This document shows, one piece after another, positions 27,656 to 37,171 of a stretch of 64,000 bases of DNA (the stretch's first letter is position 1; every line of letters starts with the position of its first letter). Under the pieces are notes generated by a model, which did not search any database, was not told the DNA's origin, and saw only the letters and a list, made by a program, of their open reading frames with translations. This stretch comes from DASTFY01 sp963769115 (GTDB lineage Bacteria > Actinomycetota > Acidimicrobiia > Acidimicrobiales > Ilumatobacteraceae), in assembly GCA_963769115.1 (NCBI GenBank), contig CAVYKN010000009.1, positions 62,001 through 126,000 on the forward strand. Direction: 5' to 3'. The position numbers and the translations under genes are program-made.

Positions 27656-28072
27656 GCAAGGCGAACCGTTCCCGACCGGCGCCGTCTCGCGGCAAGGGGC
27701 CCCGGACCGCGCGCCTGGGGGAGCTGCTGCGTGAGGTGGTGGCCGAGGAGCTGAAGCGCATCGACGATCCCCGCCTGGAGCTCGTGAGCATCACGTCGGT
27801 CGACGTCGACGCCGACCTCAACCGGGCCATCGTGCACTACGACTCCCTGGCCGGCGAGGCCGGCGACGCGGAGATCCTGGAGGCGTTCACCGCCCGCCGG
27901 GTGCGGCTGCAGGCCGCGGTCGGCCGCCAGATCCACGCCCGCAAGACGCCCATCCTGCAATTCCGCCCCGACGAGGTCATCCGCCAGGCCGAGCGCATCG
28001 AGCAGATCCTGCGCCAGGAGCGGCGGGAGGCGGCGCACCGATCCCGACGGGAACGACGCTGGCCCGGCGTAG
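27652..28072 (+). CDS. rbfA: Ribosome-binding factor A (frame broken near the end)
   Basis: RbfA is a KH-fold 30S maturation factor. The sequence RTARLGELLREVVAEELKRI and DDPRLELVSITSVDVDADLN is characteristic, as is IHARKTPILQFRPDEVIRQAERIEQIL. The unshifted frame runs to 28239, deep into truB, with no sense. One extra base before about 28035 restores a natural ending TDPDGNDAGPA at TAG 28070-28072. The span is one base over a multiple of three, in agreement. It overlaps the start of truB by a few codons. Confidence 0.9.
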
Positions 28073-28943
28073 ACCGCCCGTCGTCCACGGCCTGGTCGTC
28101 GTCGACAAGCCCGCCGGGGTCACCAGCCACGACGTGGTGGCCCTGCTCCGCCGCCGGCTCGGGGAGCGGCGGATCGGCCACTCGGGCACGCTGGACCCGG
28201 GCGCTACGGGCGTGCTCCTGGTGGGCGTCGGTTCCCTGACCAGGGCGCTGCGGTTCCTCACCGATCTCCCGAAGACCTACACCGGCGAGGTCGTGCTCGG
28301 CGTGGAGACCAGCACGCTCGACGCCGACGGCGAGGTGGTGGCAAGCCACGACATGGCCGGTGTGCGTCCCGACGACGTCCGGGCCGCCGTCGCCGAGCAC
28401 CTGACCGGCCCGATCCAGCAGGTGCCGCCGATGGTGTCGGCCCTCAAGGTGGGCGGTCGGCGTCTCCACGAGCTGGCCCGGGAGGGCGTCGAGGTGGAGC
28501 GGCAACCCCGGCCGGTCACTGTGCACCGATTCGATATCGAATCGGTGGAGAGTGACCCGCTGGTGTACCGCATCGAGGTCGAGTGCTCGTCGGGGACGTA
28601 CATCCGGTCGCTGGCGGCCGACCTCGGGCACCTGCTCGGCGGCGGCGCCCACCTGCGCGACCTGCGGCGCACGGCGATCGGCTCGTTCACCGAGGCCGAC
28701 GCCGCGCCGCCCGACGTCGCCCCGCTCCTCCCGCCGGCCGAGGCGCTGCGCGACTACACGCGCGTCGAGGTGGATCCGGCGACCGCCGGTCTGGTCGCCC
28801 ACGGGCGGGTCCTCCCCGCGTTCGCCGGCCCGGCGCCGTGGGCCGTCATCGGCCCGGACGGAGATCTCCTGGCCGTGTACGAGCCCCACGGTCCCGACGG
28901 CGGCACCGCCAAGCCCTCGGTCGTGCTGGTGGCGAACGGATAG
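28059..28943 (+). CDS. truB: tRNA pseudouridine-55 synthase TruB, probable CTG start
   Basis: TruB makes the T-loop pseudouridine of tRNAs. It reads HGLVVVDKPAGVTSHDVVAL, then HSGTLDPGATGVLLVGVG with the catalytic Asp at residue 46, PKTYTGEVVLGV, QVPPMVSALKVGGRRLHELA and the C-terminal PUA-like part. No ATG, GTG or TTG precedes the conserved KPAGVTSH block in frame. CTG 28059 gives LARRRPPVVHGLVV, matching the usual start. The first standard start, GTG 28131/28134, would remove the DKPAGVTSH motif. The last base of the start codon region could also be misread. It belongs to the nusA-infB-rbfA run. Confidence 0.92.
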   Translation: MARRRPPVVHGLVVVDKPAGVTSHDVVALLRRRLGERRIGHSGTLDPGATGVLLVGVGSLTRALRFLTDLPKTYTGEVVLGVETSTLDADGEVVASHDMAGVRPDDVRAAVAEHLTGPIQQVPPMVSALKVGGRRLHELAREGVEVERQPRPVTVHRFDIESVESDPLVYRIEVECSSGTYIRSLAADLGHLLGGGAHLRDLRRTAIGSFTEADAAPPDVAPLLPPAEALRDYTRVEVDPATAGLVAHGRVLPAFAGPAPWAVIGPDGDLLAVYEPHGPDGGTAKPSVVLVANG

Positions 28944-28954
28944 CGTGCCCGGCC

Positions 28955-29902
28955 GTGCAGGTCATCAGCGACCTCAGCGTCCCGCCGTGGCCGGGCAGCC
29001 GTGCGGTCATCACCATCGGCGCGTTCGACGGTGTGCACCTGGGCCATGCCGCCGTGGTCGCCCAGGTCCGCCGTCTGGCCGCTGACGCCGGAGCCCGGAG
29101 CGTCGTCGTCACCTTCGACCGGCACCCGGCCAGCGTCGTGCGGCCCGAGTCGGCGCCCCGCCTGCTGACCGACCTGCCCACCAAGCTCGAGCTCCTGGCC
29201 GAGACCGGCCTGGACGCCACGGTCGTGCTCAGGTTCGACGAGGCCCGCTCGCAGGAGTCGGCCCGCGAGTTCGTGCAGGAGATCCTCGTCGACGCCCTGG
29301 CCACCCGGACCGTGGTGATCGGCGAGGACTTCCACTTCGGTCGCCACCGGGAGGGCAACGTCGCGCTGCTCCGCCAGCTCGGTCCCGACGCTCGACTTCG
29401 AGGTGCAGCCCGTGGCGCTGGTCGAGCGCCCGGACGGCGTCGACGAGCCGGTCAGCTCGACCGCCATCCGCCGTGCCCTGGCCGGCGGCGAGGTCGACGT
29501 GGCGGCGCGGTTGCTCGGCCACCTCTACGAGGCGCGGGGGCCTGGTCGTCACCGGCGACATGCGGGGCCGCCTGCTCGGCTTCCCGACCGCCAACGTCGA
29601 GGTGCCGAACGCCATGTGCCATCCGGCCGACGGCGTGTACGCCGGCTGGTACGTCCGGCCCGACGGCTCGGTCCACCCGTGCGCCATCAACCTGGGCCGG
29701 CGACCGACGTTCTACGAGCACGCCGACCACTCGCTGCTGGAGGCCCACCTGCTCGACTTCTCGGGCGACCTCTACGGCGAGCCGGCCCGCGTGCGCTTCC
29801 AGTCGTTCCTGCGCAGCGAGCGCAAGTTCGACGGCATCGACGCTCTCATCGCCCAGCTCAAGCACGACATCGAGTCGACCCGCCGCGATCCTGGGCGTCT
29901 GA
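28955..29902 (+). CDS. ribF: Bifunctional riboflavin kinase/FAD synthetase (two or three frame breaks)
   Basis: RibF converts riboflavin to FMN and FAD. The N-terminal FAD synthetase domain has GAFDGVHLGH, VVTFDRHPASVV and RTVVIGEDFHFG. One extra base near 29387 is needed to reach LDFEVQPVALVERP. A run of five G at 29536-29540 read as four gives YEARGLVVTGDMRGRLLGFP, the riboflavin kinase domain with PTANVEV and HPCAINLGRRPTF. A last extra base would bring the end to ILGV-stop at 29902; without it the frame runs to 29970 into the convergent gene. A TAGCGT box (28941-28946) ends 8 nt before GTG 28955, so the gene may be leaderless. Confidence 0.92.
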   Translation: MQVISDLSVPPWPGSRAVITIGAFDGVHLGHAAVVAQVRRLAADAGARSVVVTFDRHPASVVRPESAPRLLTDLPTKLELLAETGLDATVVLRFDEARSQESAREFVQEILVDALATRTVVIGEDFHFGRHREGNVALLRQLGPDARLRGAARGAGRAPGRRRRAGQLDRHPPCPGRRRGRRGGAVARPPLRGAGAWSSPATCGAACSASRPPTSRCRTPCAIRPTACTPAGTSGPTARSTRAPSTWAGDRRSTSTPTTRCWRPTCSTSRATSTASRPACASSRSCAASASSTASTLSSPSSSTTSSRPAAILGV

Positions 29903-29910
29903 GCGGCCGG

Positions 29911-31086
29911 TCAGCCGGACGACGCCGGCCAGATCACCTTGCCGTCCGTCGCCGTACACGCCGGCGATGAGCGCCTCGTCGTACGTGCCCTTCGATCGGC
30001 GGCTTCTCCGTGAAGATGCCGATGGCGTCGTAGGCGTCGAGCTGGGCCTGCAGCTCGGCGGGGTCGATCAGGCCGATGGGCTCTCCGTCGGGCGTGAACT
30101 CGGTGACCAGCGCCGACTCGGTCCTCCAGCGGAACTGCTCGCCCTCGGGGGAGAGGAAGTTCTTGTTGCCGTTGGCGTTGATCAGGTCGACGGCGGTCTG
30201 CGACGCCGCGTCCGGATCGGCGATGGCGTCCTCCATGCCCCGCATGGCGGCCCGCACGAAGTCCTGCGCCGCCGTCGGATGCTCGTCGAGGAACCCGGCG
30301 TTCGTGTAGAGGATGCCGAACGACCCGGGGATGTCGTCCTTCGACGGGTCGAGCAGCGTGAACGGCACGCCGGCCCGCTCCAGCTGGCCGGGCTCGTTGG
30401 ACTTGTAGCCCGGTGAAGGCGGCGAGGCCGGGCAGCTCGATGTGCACCAGCGGATCGAAGCCTTCGATGCCGCACCGTCGTGTAGTCGGTGCCCTCGACC
30501 AGCCCGGCTTGGGCGAGCATCGCCTTGAGCGACGGCTGCAGCTTGCCCTTCACCCCGATGGTCTTGCCCTCGAGATCGGCCGGCGTCGTGCCCTCGCCCT
30601 CCTTGACGATGAGCCCGTCGATCGGCGGTCTTCCCCTCCACGGCGACGACGACGAGGTCGGCATCGTTGGCGGCGTTGAAGTCGGCGATCTCCGCGTACG
30701 AGCCGGCGCTGGCGAACTGGGACTCGTTGGCGGCCACGAGGGTGTAGTTGGCCACGGAGAAGCTGGGCTTCAGCTCCACGTCGAGGCACATGTCGTCGAA
30801 GTAGCCCTTGTCCTCGGCCACGATGACCTCGACGATCGACGCCGAAGCGGAGAAGTCGAAGCCCGACAGGTAGGTGATGGTGCCGGCGGCCTTGTTGGCC
30901 TCGCAGCGCTCGGGTGAGATCCCTGACGCGGTCACCTCGCCGGCCGCGTCGGCCGCCGGACTGGCGGGTGTCGTGGTCCCGCCGCCGTCCGCCGCCGCCG
31001 TCGTCGCTGCCACAGGCAGCGAGCAGGGCGAGCGGGACGCACGCGGCGAGAACAGCGGTGACGGCAGGGATGCGCTGGCGCGCCAT
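29911..31086 (-). CDS. NMT1/THI5-type ABC transporter substrate-binding lipoprotein (six frame breaks)
   Basis: The N-terminus is a signal peptide with lipobox ALLAAC. Joining the frames gives ITYLSGFDFSASASIVEVIV, AEDKGYFDDMCLDVELKPSF, LVAANESQFASAGSYAEIAD, then KTIGVKGKLQPSLKAMLAQA, GIEGFDPLVHIELPGL and ILYTNAGFLDEHP, to IWPASSG. This is the NitT/TauT/NMT1 periplasmic-binding fold. The joins are near 31000, 30625, 30473, 30414, 29986 and 29955; each needs one base removed, and six such changes keep the span a multiple of three. Substrate candidates are thiamine precursors, riboflavin, taurine or sulfonates; the sequence does not decide. It is the third gene of a minus-strand importer operon and converges on ribF. 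Confidence 0.85.
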
Positions 31087-31191
31087 GTCGATCCTCCAGG
31101 ACTGGTCGGTCGGGTTGTGCCAGCGCCCAGCGGGCTCCCGTGACCGTGCGAGAAGGTGGTCCCGGAACCCGATCTGCCGAGCGATGTGAGG

Positions 31192-32034
31192 CTACCGGAC
31201 CGTCCGTGTGGAGGCGTGCCAGTGGAGGACCCGCCGCTCCACCACGTTGAGCACCAGGATGGCCAGCCCTCCCAGTATGGCGACCGCATAGATCGAGGCC
31301 CAGAGCTGGCGGGTCTGGTTGAAGTCGATGGCCTCCTGGATGCGGCGGCCGAGGCCCTGGTCGACCAGCGCGTACCACTCGGCCAGCACGGCGCCGATGA
31401 GCGAGAGCCCCACGCACGTCCGGGTGGCGGAGAACAGGTAGGGGAGCGCGTACGGCAGGCGGATGCGTCTGATGACCTGCGACGTGGGGGCATCGACGAT
31501 TGTCATGAGATCGAGCGCCGCGGGGTCGGCCGAGCGCAGACCGGTCGTGACGGCGAAGAGGAGGGGGACGAGGCAGATCAGTCCGGTGATGAACACGATC
31601 GGCTTGAGGCCGCGTCCGAGCCATAGCACCGCGGATGGTGCATACGCAACGATCGGCGTGACCTGGATGAGCACGGCGACCGGCGTGGAGGCGTGTTCGA
31701 GGAACCGGGACCGCGCCATGACCGCGCCCCAGAGCAGCGCGACCGCCAGCGCCACGAGGTATCCGAGCAGTGCCTCCCGGGCCGTCACCAGGGTGTTGCG
31801 CCAGTAGAAGCCCGGCTGACCGAACAGCTCGTCGAGGATCGTCGTCGGCCGCAGCAGCACGAACGTCCGGACGTCGAAGGCCCGGACCAGCAGCTCCCAG
31901 ACGCCGAAGAACACGACGAGTCCGATGACCGGTGCCACCCAGCGGCCCACCGTGCTCCTGGTGCAGCGCGATCGGAGGGGTCCAGCCGCGCCTGCCATCT
32001 GTCCGCCGCTCTTGCGGCGGCACTGCACGTACAT
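31192..32034 (-). CDS. ABC transporter permease (SsuC/TauC/ThiX-like)
   Basis: 280 residues with about six membrane spans (APVIGLVVFFGVWELLVRAF, ALLGYLVALAVALLWGAVMA, LICLVPLLFAVTTGLRSADP). The EAA-like loop is DAPTSQVIRRIRLPYALPYL and the end GLGRRIQEAIDFNQTRQLWA is typical of this family. It forms the channel of the importer with the ATPase upstream and the binding protein downstream. Start ATG 32034 is separated from the ATPase stop by exactly the 16-base repeat element at 32035-32050. Confidence 0.9.
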   Translation of the reverse strand: MYVQCRRKSGGQMAGAAGPLRSRCTRSTVGRWVAPVIGLVVFFGVWELLVRAFDVRTFVLLRPTTILDELFGQPGFYWRNTLVTAREALLGYLVALAVALLWGAVMARSRFLEHASTPVAVLIQVTPIVAYAPSAVLWLGRGLKPIVFITGLICLVPLLFAVTTGLRSADPAALDLMTIVDAPTSQVIRRIRLPYALPYLFSATRTCVGLSLIGAVLAEWYALVDQGLGRRIQEAIDFNQTRQLWASIYAVAILGGLAILVLNVVERRVLHWHASTRTVR

Positions 32035-32050
32035 GAGCTCGCTCCGCTCG
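32035..32050. repeat. Copy of the CGAGCGRAGCGAG intergenic element
   Basis: On the minus strand the sequence between the TGA of the ATPase and the ATG of the permease is CGAGCGGAGCGAGCTC, filling the whole spacer. The copy at 48661-48677 also directly follows a TGA and is followed by an ATG. Confidence 0.45.
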
Positions 32051-32831
32051 TCATGGCCGTTCCCCGGCGCGGAGGCGGCGGCGCAGGTCCGTCTCGAGCG
32101 CGAAGAACTCGGCTGTCTCCTCCTGCTCCGGCTGGCGAGGCCGGGGCAGCCCGATGGTCTCGTCGGCGTCGACCCGCCCCGGCCGACCCGTCATCACGAC
32201 GACACGGTCGGACAGCATCACCGCTTCGGCGATCGAGTGGGTGACGAACACCACCGTGACCTGACGCTGCTCACACAGGCGCAGCAGGAGGTAGCGCATC
32301 TCGGAGCGCGTGATCTCGTCCAGGGCCGCGAACGGCTCGTCCATCAGCAGCACCGGCGCGTCGAGGGCGAAGGCGCGCACGAGCGCGACCCGCTGCTGCA
32401 TCCCGCCGGAGAGCTCGTATGGATAGGCGTCGAGGAAGTCGCCCAGCCCCACCTCCTGCAGCAGTGTGTCGACCCCCTCGGCGTCGAGGCCGCTGCGCCG
32501 CCGGCCCACCGTGGTCAGCAGGCGGGCGTTGGCCCGGACGGTGCGCCAGGGCAGGAGGCCGGGGGACTGGGGGACGAAGCCGAGCTGGCGGTCCGATCGG
32601 GCCTCTGCGGGCGACCGGCCGCCGATGGTCACCGAGCCGCGGTCGATGTCCAGCAGCCCGGCGATGGCCCGCAACAGGGTCGTCTTGCCGCACCCGGACG
32701 GGCCCGATGAGGGTGGTGAACTGCCCGGGCGGCACGACCAAGTCGAAGCCGTCGAGCGCCACGGTGGTGCCAGCCGCCCCGAAACGCTTGGTGACGGCGG
32801 AGACCTCGATGGCCAGCCCCGTCGTGCGCAC
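32051..32831 (-). CDS. ABC transporter ATP-binding protein (SsuB/TauB-like, frame broken in Walker A)
   Basis: The N-terminal part reads LAIEVSAVTKRFGAAGTTVA and leads to the P-loop. The frame breaks there: reading two C instead of three near 32702 gives GPSGCGKTTLLRAIAGLLDI. The signature is LSGGMQQRVALVRAFALDAP, Walker B is VLLMDEPFAALDEITR and the switch His is VFVTHSIAEAV, as in nitrate/sulfonate/taurine importers. It energises the permease and binding protein that follow. Start ATG 32831. Confidence 0.9.
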
Positions 32832-32997
32832 GGCCGGGCACGCTACCCACGCGGCCGCGGGATCCTGCTGGTATCCTCGATGCGTCCGTTGCGGTTACGG
32901 CGCGTGTGCGTCGCCGACTGCGGCGAGATGCATCCCGGATCTCCCGGCGGTGCGACCTTCCCTGCTGGTCGGGGAACGGCAGCGAAGGATTCATCAC

Positions 32998-33255
32998 ATG
33001 GCAGACAAGCAGTCCACGATCTCGGGCCATCGAGTACACGAGACCGACACCGGATCTCCCGAGGTCCAGATCGCACTGCTGACGGACCGGATCAACCAGC
33101 TCACCGAGCACTTGAAGGTCCACCAGAAAGATCACCACTCGCGGCGTGGTCTCCTCATGCTCGTCGGCCGTCGCCGGCGCATGCTGGACTACGTCCGCAA
33201 GACGGATGTCGAGCGCTACCGGGCGATCATCGCCAAGCTCGGCCTCCGTCGCTGA
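32998..33255 (+). CDS. rpsO: 30S ribosomal protein S15 (uS15)
   Basis: 85 residues. HRVHETDTGSPEVQIALLTD, LTEHLKVHQKDHHSRRGLLM and LVGRRRRMLDYVRKTDVERY are the S15 core; it nucleates the 30S platform on 16S rRNA. Start ATG 32998 with GCGAAGGA upstream. The ~110-nt leader holds a short hairpin TTCCC...GGGAA around 32960; S15 often represses its own mRNA, but a specific S15-binding fold cannot be shown by eye. pnp follows, the common rpsO-pnp pair. Confidence 0.96.
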   Translation: MADKQSTISGHRVHETDTGSPEVQIALLTDRINQLTEHLKVHQKDHHSRRGLLMLVGRRRRMLDYVRKTDVERYRAIIAKLGLRR

Positions 33256-33287
33256 ACAGCTGAAAGCAGACAATCAACCAGAGCGGC

Positions 33288-33319
33288 ACCGACGAGTGCT
33301 GCGGAGCGGCTCGGTCGGT
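33288..33319 (+). ncRNA. Stem-loop in the rpsO-pnp spacer (pnp mRNA leader)
   Basis: ACCGAC-GAG (33288-33296) can pair with CTC-G-GTCGGT (33310-33319) around a 13-base loop with one bulge. The 180-base spacer holds no gene. In other bacteria RNase III and PNPase act on a hairpin at this place to autoregulate pnp; here only the potential stem is seen. Confidence 0.35.
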
Positions 33320-33435
33320 TGTCAGTCGAGAGCTCCCGGGCCATCGTCCGGGGCCTGCCGACTGGGAACTGACCTGCCGCTCCCGATCGGTCGTCACGGG
33401 AACGTCCCGAGGGCGGCCGGAAAGGACACCCAACC

Positions 33436-35884
33436 ATGGCTGAGGCCATTCGGGTCAGCGGGCCGGTCTCCGGCACCGACAAGACCCTCACCTTCGAGAC
33501 AGGCCGGTTCGCACTGCAATCGCAGGGCGCCGTTCAGGTCTCGCTGGGCAAGAGCAGCGTCCTGGCGACCGCCAATGCGGCGTCGGGCGTGCGGGAAGGC
33601 ATCGACTTCTTCCCGCTGACGGTGGACGTGGAGGAGCGGGCGTACGCCGCCGGGAAGATCCCGGGCTCCTTCTTCCGCCGGGAGGGGCGCCCCACCGAGG
33701 ACGCCATCCTGACGTGCCGCCTGACCGACCGGCCGCTCCGGCCGTCGTTCGCGAAGGGCTTCCGGAACGAGACCCAGATCGTGGTCACGGTCATCGGGGC
33801 CGACCAGGAGAATCCCCACGACATCATCTCCATCAACGGCGCCTCGGCGTCGCTGATGATCTCCGGCATCCCCTTCGAGGGACCGATCGGCGCCGTGCGC
33901 CTGGCCTACAGCCAGGACGGCACCTGGATCCCCCACCCGACCTACGAGGAGGGCGACACCGCCACCTTCGAGCTGGTCGTGGCCGGCCGTGAGCTCGACA
34001 ACGGCGACGTCGCCGTCATGATGGTCGAGGCCGGTGGCACCGAGAAGGCGTTCGCCTACTTCGAGGCCGGCGCCCCCAAGGTCACCGAGGACGTCGTCGC
34101 CGACGGCCTGGAGGCCAGCAAGGTCTGGATCAAGGAGTCGATCGCCCTCCAGCGCCAGCTGGTCGAGAAGGTCGTCGCCGCGCGAGGGCCCCATCGAGCC
34201 GATGTCCTTCACGCCCGTCCTCGACTACGGGGACGACGTGTGGGAGGCGGTGGAGCGGGTGGCGACGCCCAAGCTCGGCACCGCGGTCACCATCTCGGCC
34301 AAGGCCGAGCGCAACGCGGCCACCGACGCCGTGAAGGACGAGGTCATCGCCGAGCTCGCCGGGTCAGCGGACTCGCCGGGCGCCTTCGCCGGGCGCGAGA
34401 AGGAGCTCAAGGAGGCGGTCCGCTCCCTCACCAAGAAGCTGGTCCGCAAGCGGATCATCGAAGACGGCGTGCGCATCGACGGTCGGGGCATCACCGACCT
34501 GCGCCCGGTTTCGGCCGAGGTCGGCGTCCTGCCCACCGCGCACGGCTCGGGCCTGTTCCAGCGGGGCGAGACCCAGGTGCTCAACGTGTGCACGCTGGCC
34601 ATGCCTCGCATGAACCAGCTCATGGACACGCTCTCGCCGGAGACGACCAAGCGGTACATGCACCACTACAACATGGCGCCGTGGGCCAACGGCGAGGTGG
34701 GCCGGGTCGGCTCGCCCAAGCGCCGGGAGATCGGCCACGGTGCACTGGCCGCCCGGGCGGTGCTGCCCGTGGTGCCCAGCCAGGAGGAGTTCGCCTACTC
34801 GCTGCGCCTCGTCTCCGAGGTGCTGTCGTCCAACGGCTCGACGTCGATGGCGTCGGTGTGCTCGTCGTCGCTGTCCCTGATGGACGCCGGCGTGCCGGTC
34901 AAGGCCGCCGTCGCTGGCATCGCCATGGGCCTGATCTACGAGAACGGCAACTACACCACGCTGACCGACATCCTCGGGGCCGAGGACGCCTTCGGCGACA
35001 TGGACTTCAAGGTGGCGGGCACGGCCGACGTGGTCACCGCCCTCCAGCTCGACACCAAGATCGAAGGCATCCCGGCCGACGTGCTCAAGGCCGCTCTCGG
35101 CCAGGCTCGTGAGGCCCGCCTGCAGATCCTCGAGGTCATGAACGCCACGATCAGCGAGGCCAGGCCCGAGGTGGGCGAGACGGCCCCGAAGATCGCCTCG
35201 TTCCAGATCCCGATCGACCGCATCGGCGAGGTCATCGGTCCCAAGGGCAAGGTCATCAACACGATCCAGCAGGAGACCGGCGCCGACATCGCCGTCGACG
35301 ACGACGGCAAGGTCGGCACCGTGACCATCGGCTCGCCCGACGGCCGCAAGGTCGAGGCGGCCAAGGAGCGGATCATGCTGATCATCGATCCGCCGACGGC
35401 CAACGTCGGCGAGGTCTACACCGGCAGGGTGGTCAACATCACCAAGTTCGGTGCCTTCGTCAACATCCTTCCCGGGCGCGACGGCCTGGTCCACATCTCC
35501 AAGCTGGGCCGGGGCAAGCGCATCAACCGGGTGGAGGACGTGGTCGACCTCGGTGACGAGATCGTCGTGCGCGTCGACGAGATCGACGACCGCGGCAAGG
35601 TCAGCCTGTCCCCGGTCGGTGACGACGGCGATGCCGCCGATGTCGAGTCCTCGGGCGGCGAGACCTCTTCATCGGGGGGCTCGGGGCATCGGGGATCGGG
35701 GGCATCGGCCGAGCGGTCGTCCGCTCCCAGCCGGCCGGCCCGGGACACCTCCGAGGTCAGCTTCGAGGAGGCCTTCGACGCCGAGGCCCGCGAGGTCTTC
35801 GGTGATCTCGGGCCCGAGACCGCCACGGCCTCGTCGGGCGATGGCGGCCGTCGTGACGGAGAGCGTCGCCGGCGGCACCGCTGA
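33436..35884 (+). CDS. pnp: Polyribonucleotide nucleotidyltransferase (guanosine pentaphosphate synthetase; frame broken)
   Basis: PNPase degrades RNA 3' to 5' with phosphate. The first RNase PH core includes FETGRFALQSQGAVQVSLGK and SFFRREGRPTEDAILTCRLT; the second has RGITDLRPVSAEVGVLPTAH, FQRGETQVLNVCTL and the catalytic stretch ending GDMDFKVAGT. The KH domain (IGEVIGPKGKVINTIQQETG) and S1 domain (GRVVNITKFGAFVNILPGRD) follow, then a Ser/Gly-rich acidic tail of about 90 residues. The frame changes near 34186 before EGPIEPMSFTPVLDYGDDVW; the span is one base over a multiple of three, so one extra base is likely. Start ATG 33436 with GGAAAGGA upstream. Confidence 0.95.
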
Positions 35885-35904
35885 GCGCACAGCCCGTCAC
35901 CCAT

Positions 35905-37162
35905 GTGACGCAGCTCCCGTCGGGGCTGCGGGTCGTGACCGAGCGCGTCCCACGGCGCTCTCGGTCGCGGCCGGGGTCTGGGTCGGGGTGGGAGCGCGGG
36001 ACGAGCCGGACGAGCTGTCCGGCGTCTCGCACTTCCTGGAACATCTGCTGTTCAAGGGCACCGAGGAGCGCAGCGCCCGGGCCATCGCCGCCGCCGTGGA
36101 TCGGGTCGGCGGCGACATGAACGCCTTCACGGCCAAGGAGTACACGGCGTACTACTGCCGGGTCCCTGCGACCGAGCTGCCCCTCGCCCTCGAGCTGCTC
36201 GGCGACGTGCTGACCGCTCCGGCGCTGCGGGACGGGGACGTCGACAACGAGCGCCAGGTCATCCTCGAGGAGCTGGCCATGGACGACGACCTCCCGGAGG
36301 ACGTCGTCCACCGCCTGCTGGCCGAGGCCATGTTCCCGGGCCACGCGCTGGGCCGCGAGACGGCGGGGACGATGGCGACGGTGGAGACCATCACGCCCGA
36401 CGACGTCCGTGCCTTCTTCCGCCAGTGGTACCGGCCGTCCTCGATGGTGGTGGCCGTCGCCGGCGCCTGCGATCACGACCAGGTGCTGGCCGAGGTCGAA
36501 CGGCGCTTCCCGGCGACCGGGCCGGTCGATCTGCCGCAGACGGGAGGCGCCCGCCAGCGAGCCGGCACCACTGGTGGTGGACCGGCGCCGCACCGAGCAG
36601 GTCCAGCTCGCGCTCGGCTTCCGGGGCCTTCCCCGCGGCGACGCCGACCGCGAGGCGCTCGACGTCCTCAACCACGTGCTGGGCGGCGGCCCGTCGAGCC
36701 GGCTGTTCGAGGAGATCCGCGAGCAGCGGGGTCTGGCCTACGCCGTCGGCTCCGGCACGGCGTCGTACGCCGACGCCGGCTCACTCGTCGTCTCGGCGGG
36801 GACGGCGCCGGCCCAGGTCGGCGAGGTGCTCAACCTCATCGACACCGAGGTCGCCGCGCTCCTGACCGACGGAATGACCGGGGACGAGCTCGAGACGGCC
36901 GTCGGCTACCTCACGGGAGCGTTCGTGATGGGCCTGGAGGACAACGGCAGCCGGATGGCCCGCCTGGGTGCGCTGCTGACGACCACGGGCGCCGTCCGCC
37001 CGGTCGAGGAGCAGCTCGAACGCTGGCGGGCCGTCACCGCCGCCGACGTCGGCCCGGGTGACCGAGCGGATCCTGGACCAGCCTCGCTCGCTGGCCGTCG
37101 TCGGACCGGTGTCGGAGGCCTCGCTGCGCCGCGGTGGTCGCCGCCGGGCCACGCCTGCCTAG
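35905..37162 (+). CDS. M16 family zinc metallopeptidase (insulinase/MPP type, three frame breaks)
   Basis: The start TQLPSGLRVVTERVP is typical of actinobacterial M16 proteases encoded after pnp. The inverted zinc motif is HFLEHLLFKGT (H-x2-E-H) with the distal Glu in DNERQVILEEL. The C-terminal half has RRTEQVQLALGFRGLPRGD and HVLGGGPSSRLFEEIREQRG. Frames join near 35954 (a missing C or two extra bases), 36541 and 37058 (one extra base each). The last join gives VTERILDQPRSLAVVGPVSE and stop TAG 37160-37162. It is about 419 residues. The role is probably protein or peptide processing; the substrate is unknown. GTG 35905 is the most likely start. Confidence 0.88.
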
Positions 37163-37171
37163 CATTCGGGC

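Noticed and set aside
29911..31086. Substrate-binding gene as a true pseudogene
   Set aside because: Six breaks all resolve to a complete protein when single bases are removed, like the breaks in essential genes, so technical insertion is the better explanation.
35451..37061. Long frame over the pnp/M16 boundary as a fusion protein
   Set aside because: The part inside pnp is out of frame with the S1 domain; only the M16 segment is real.
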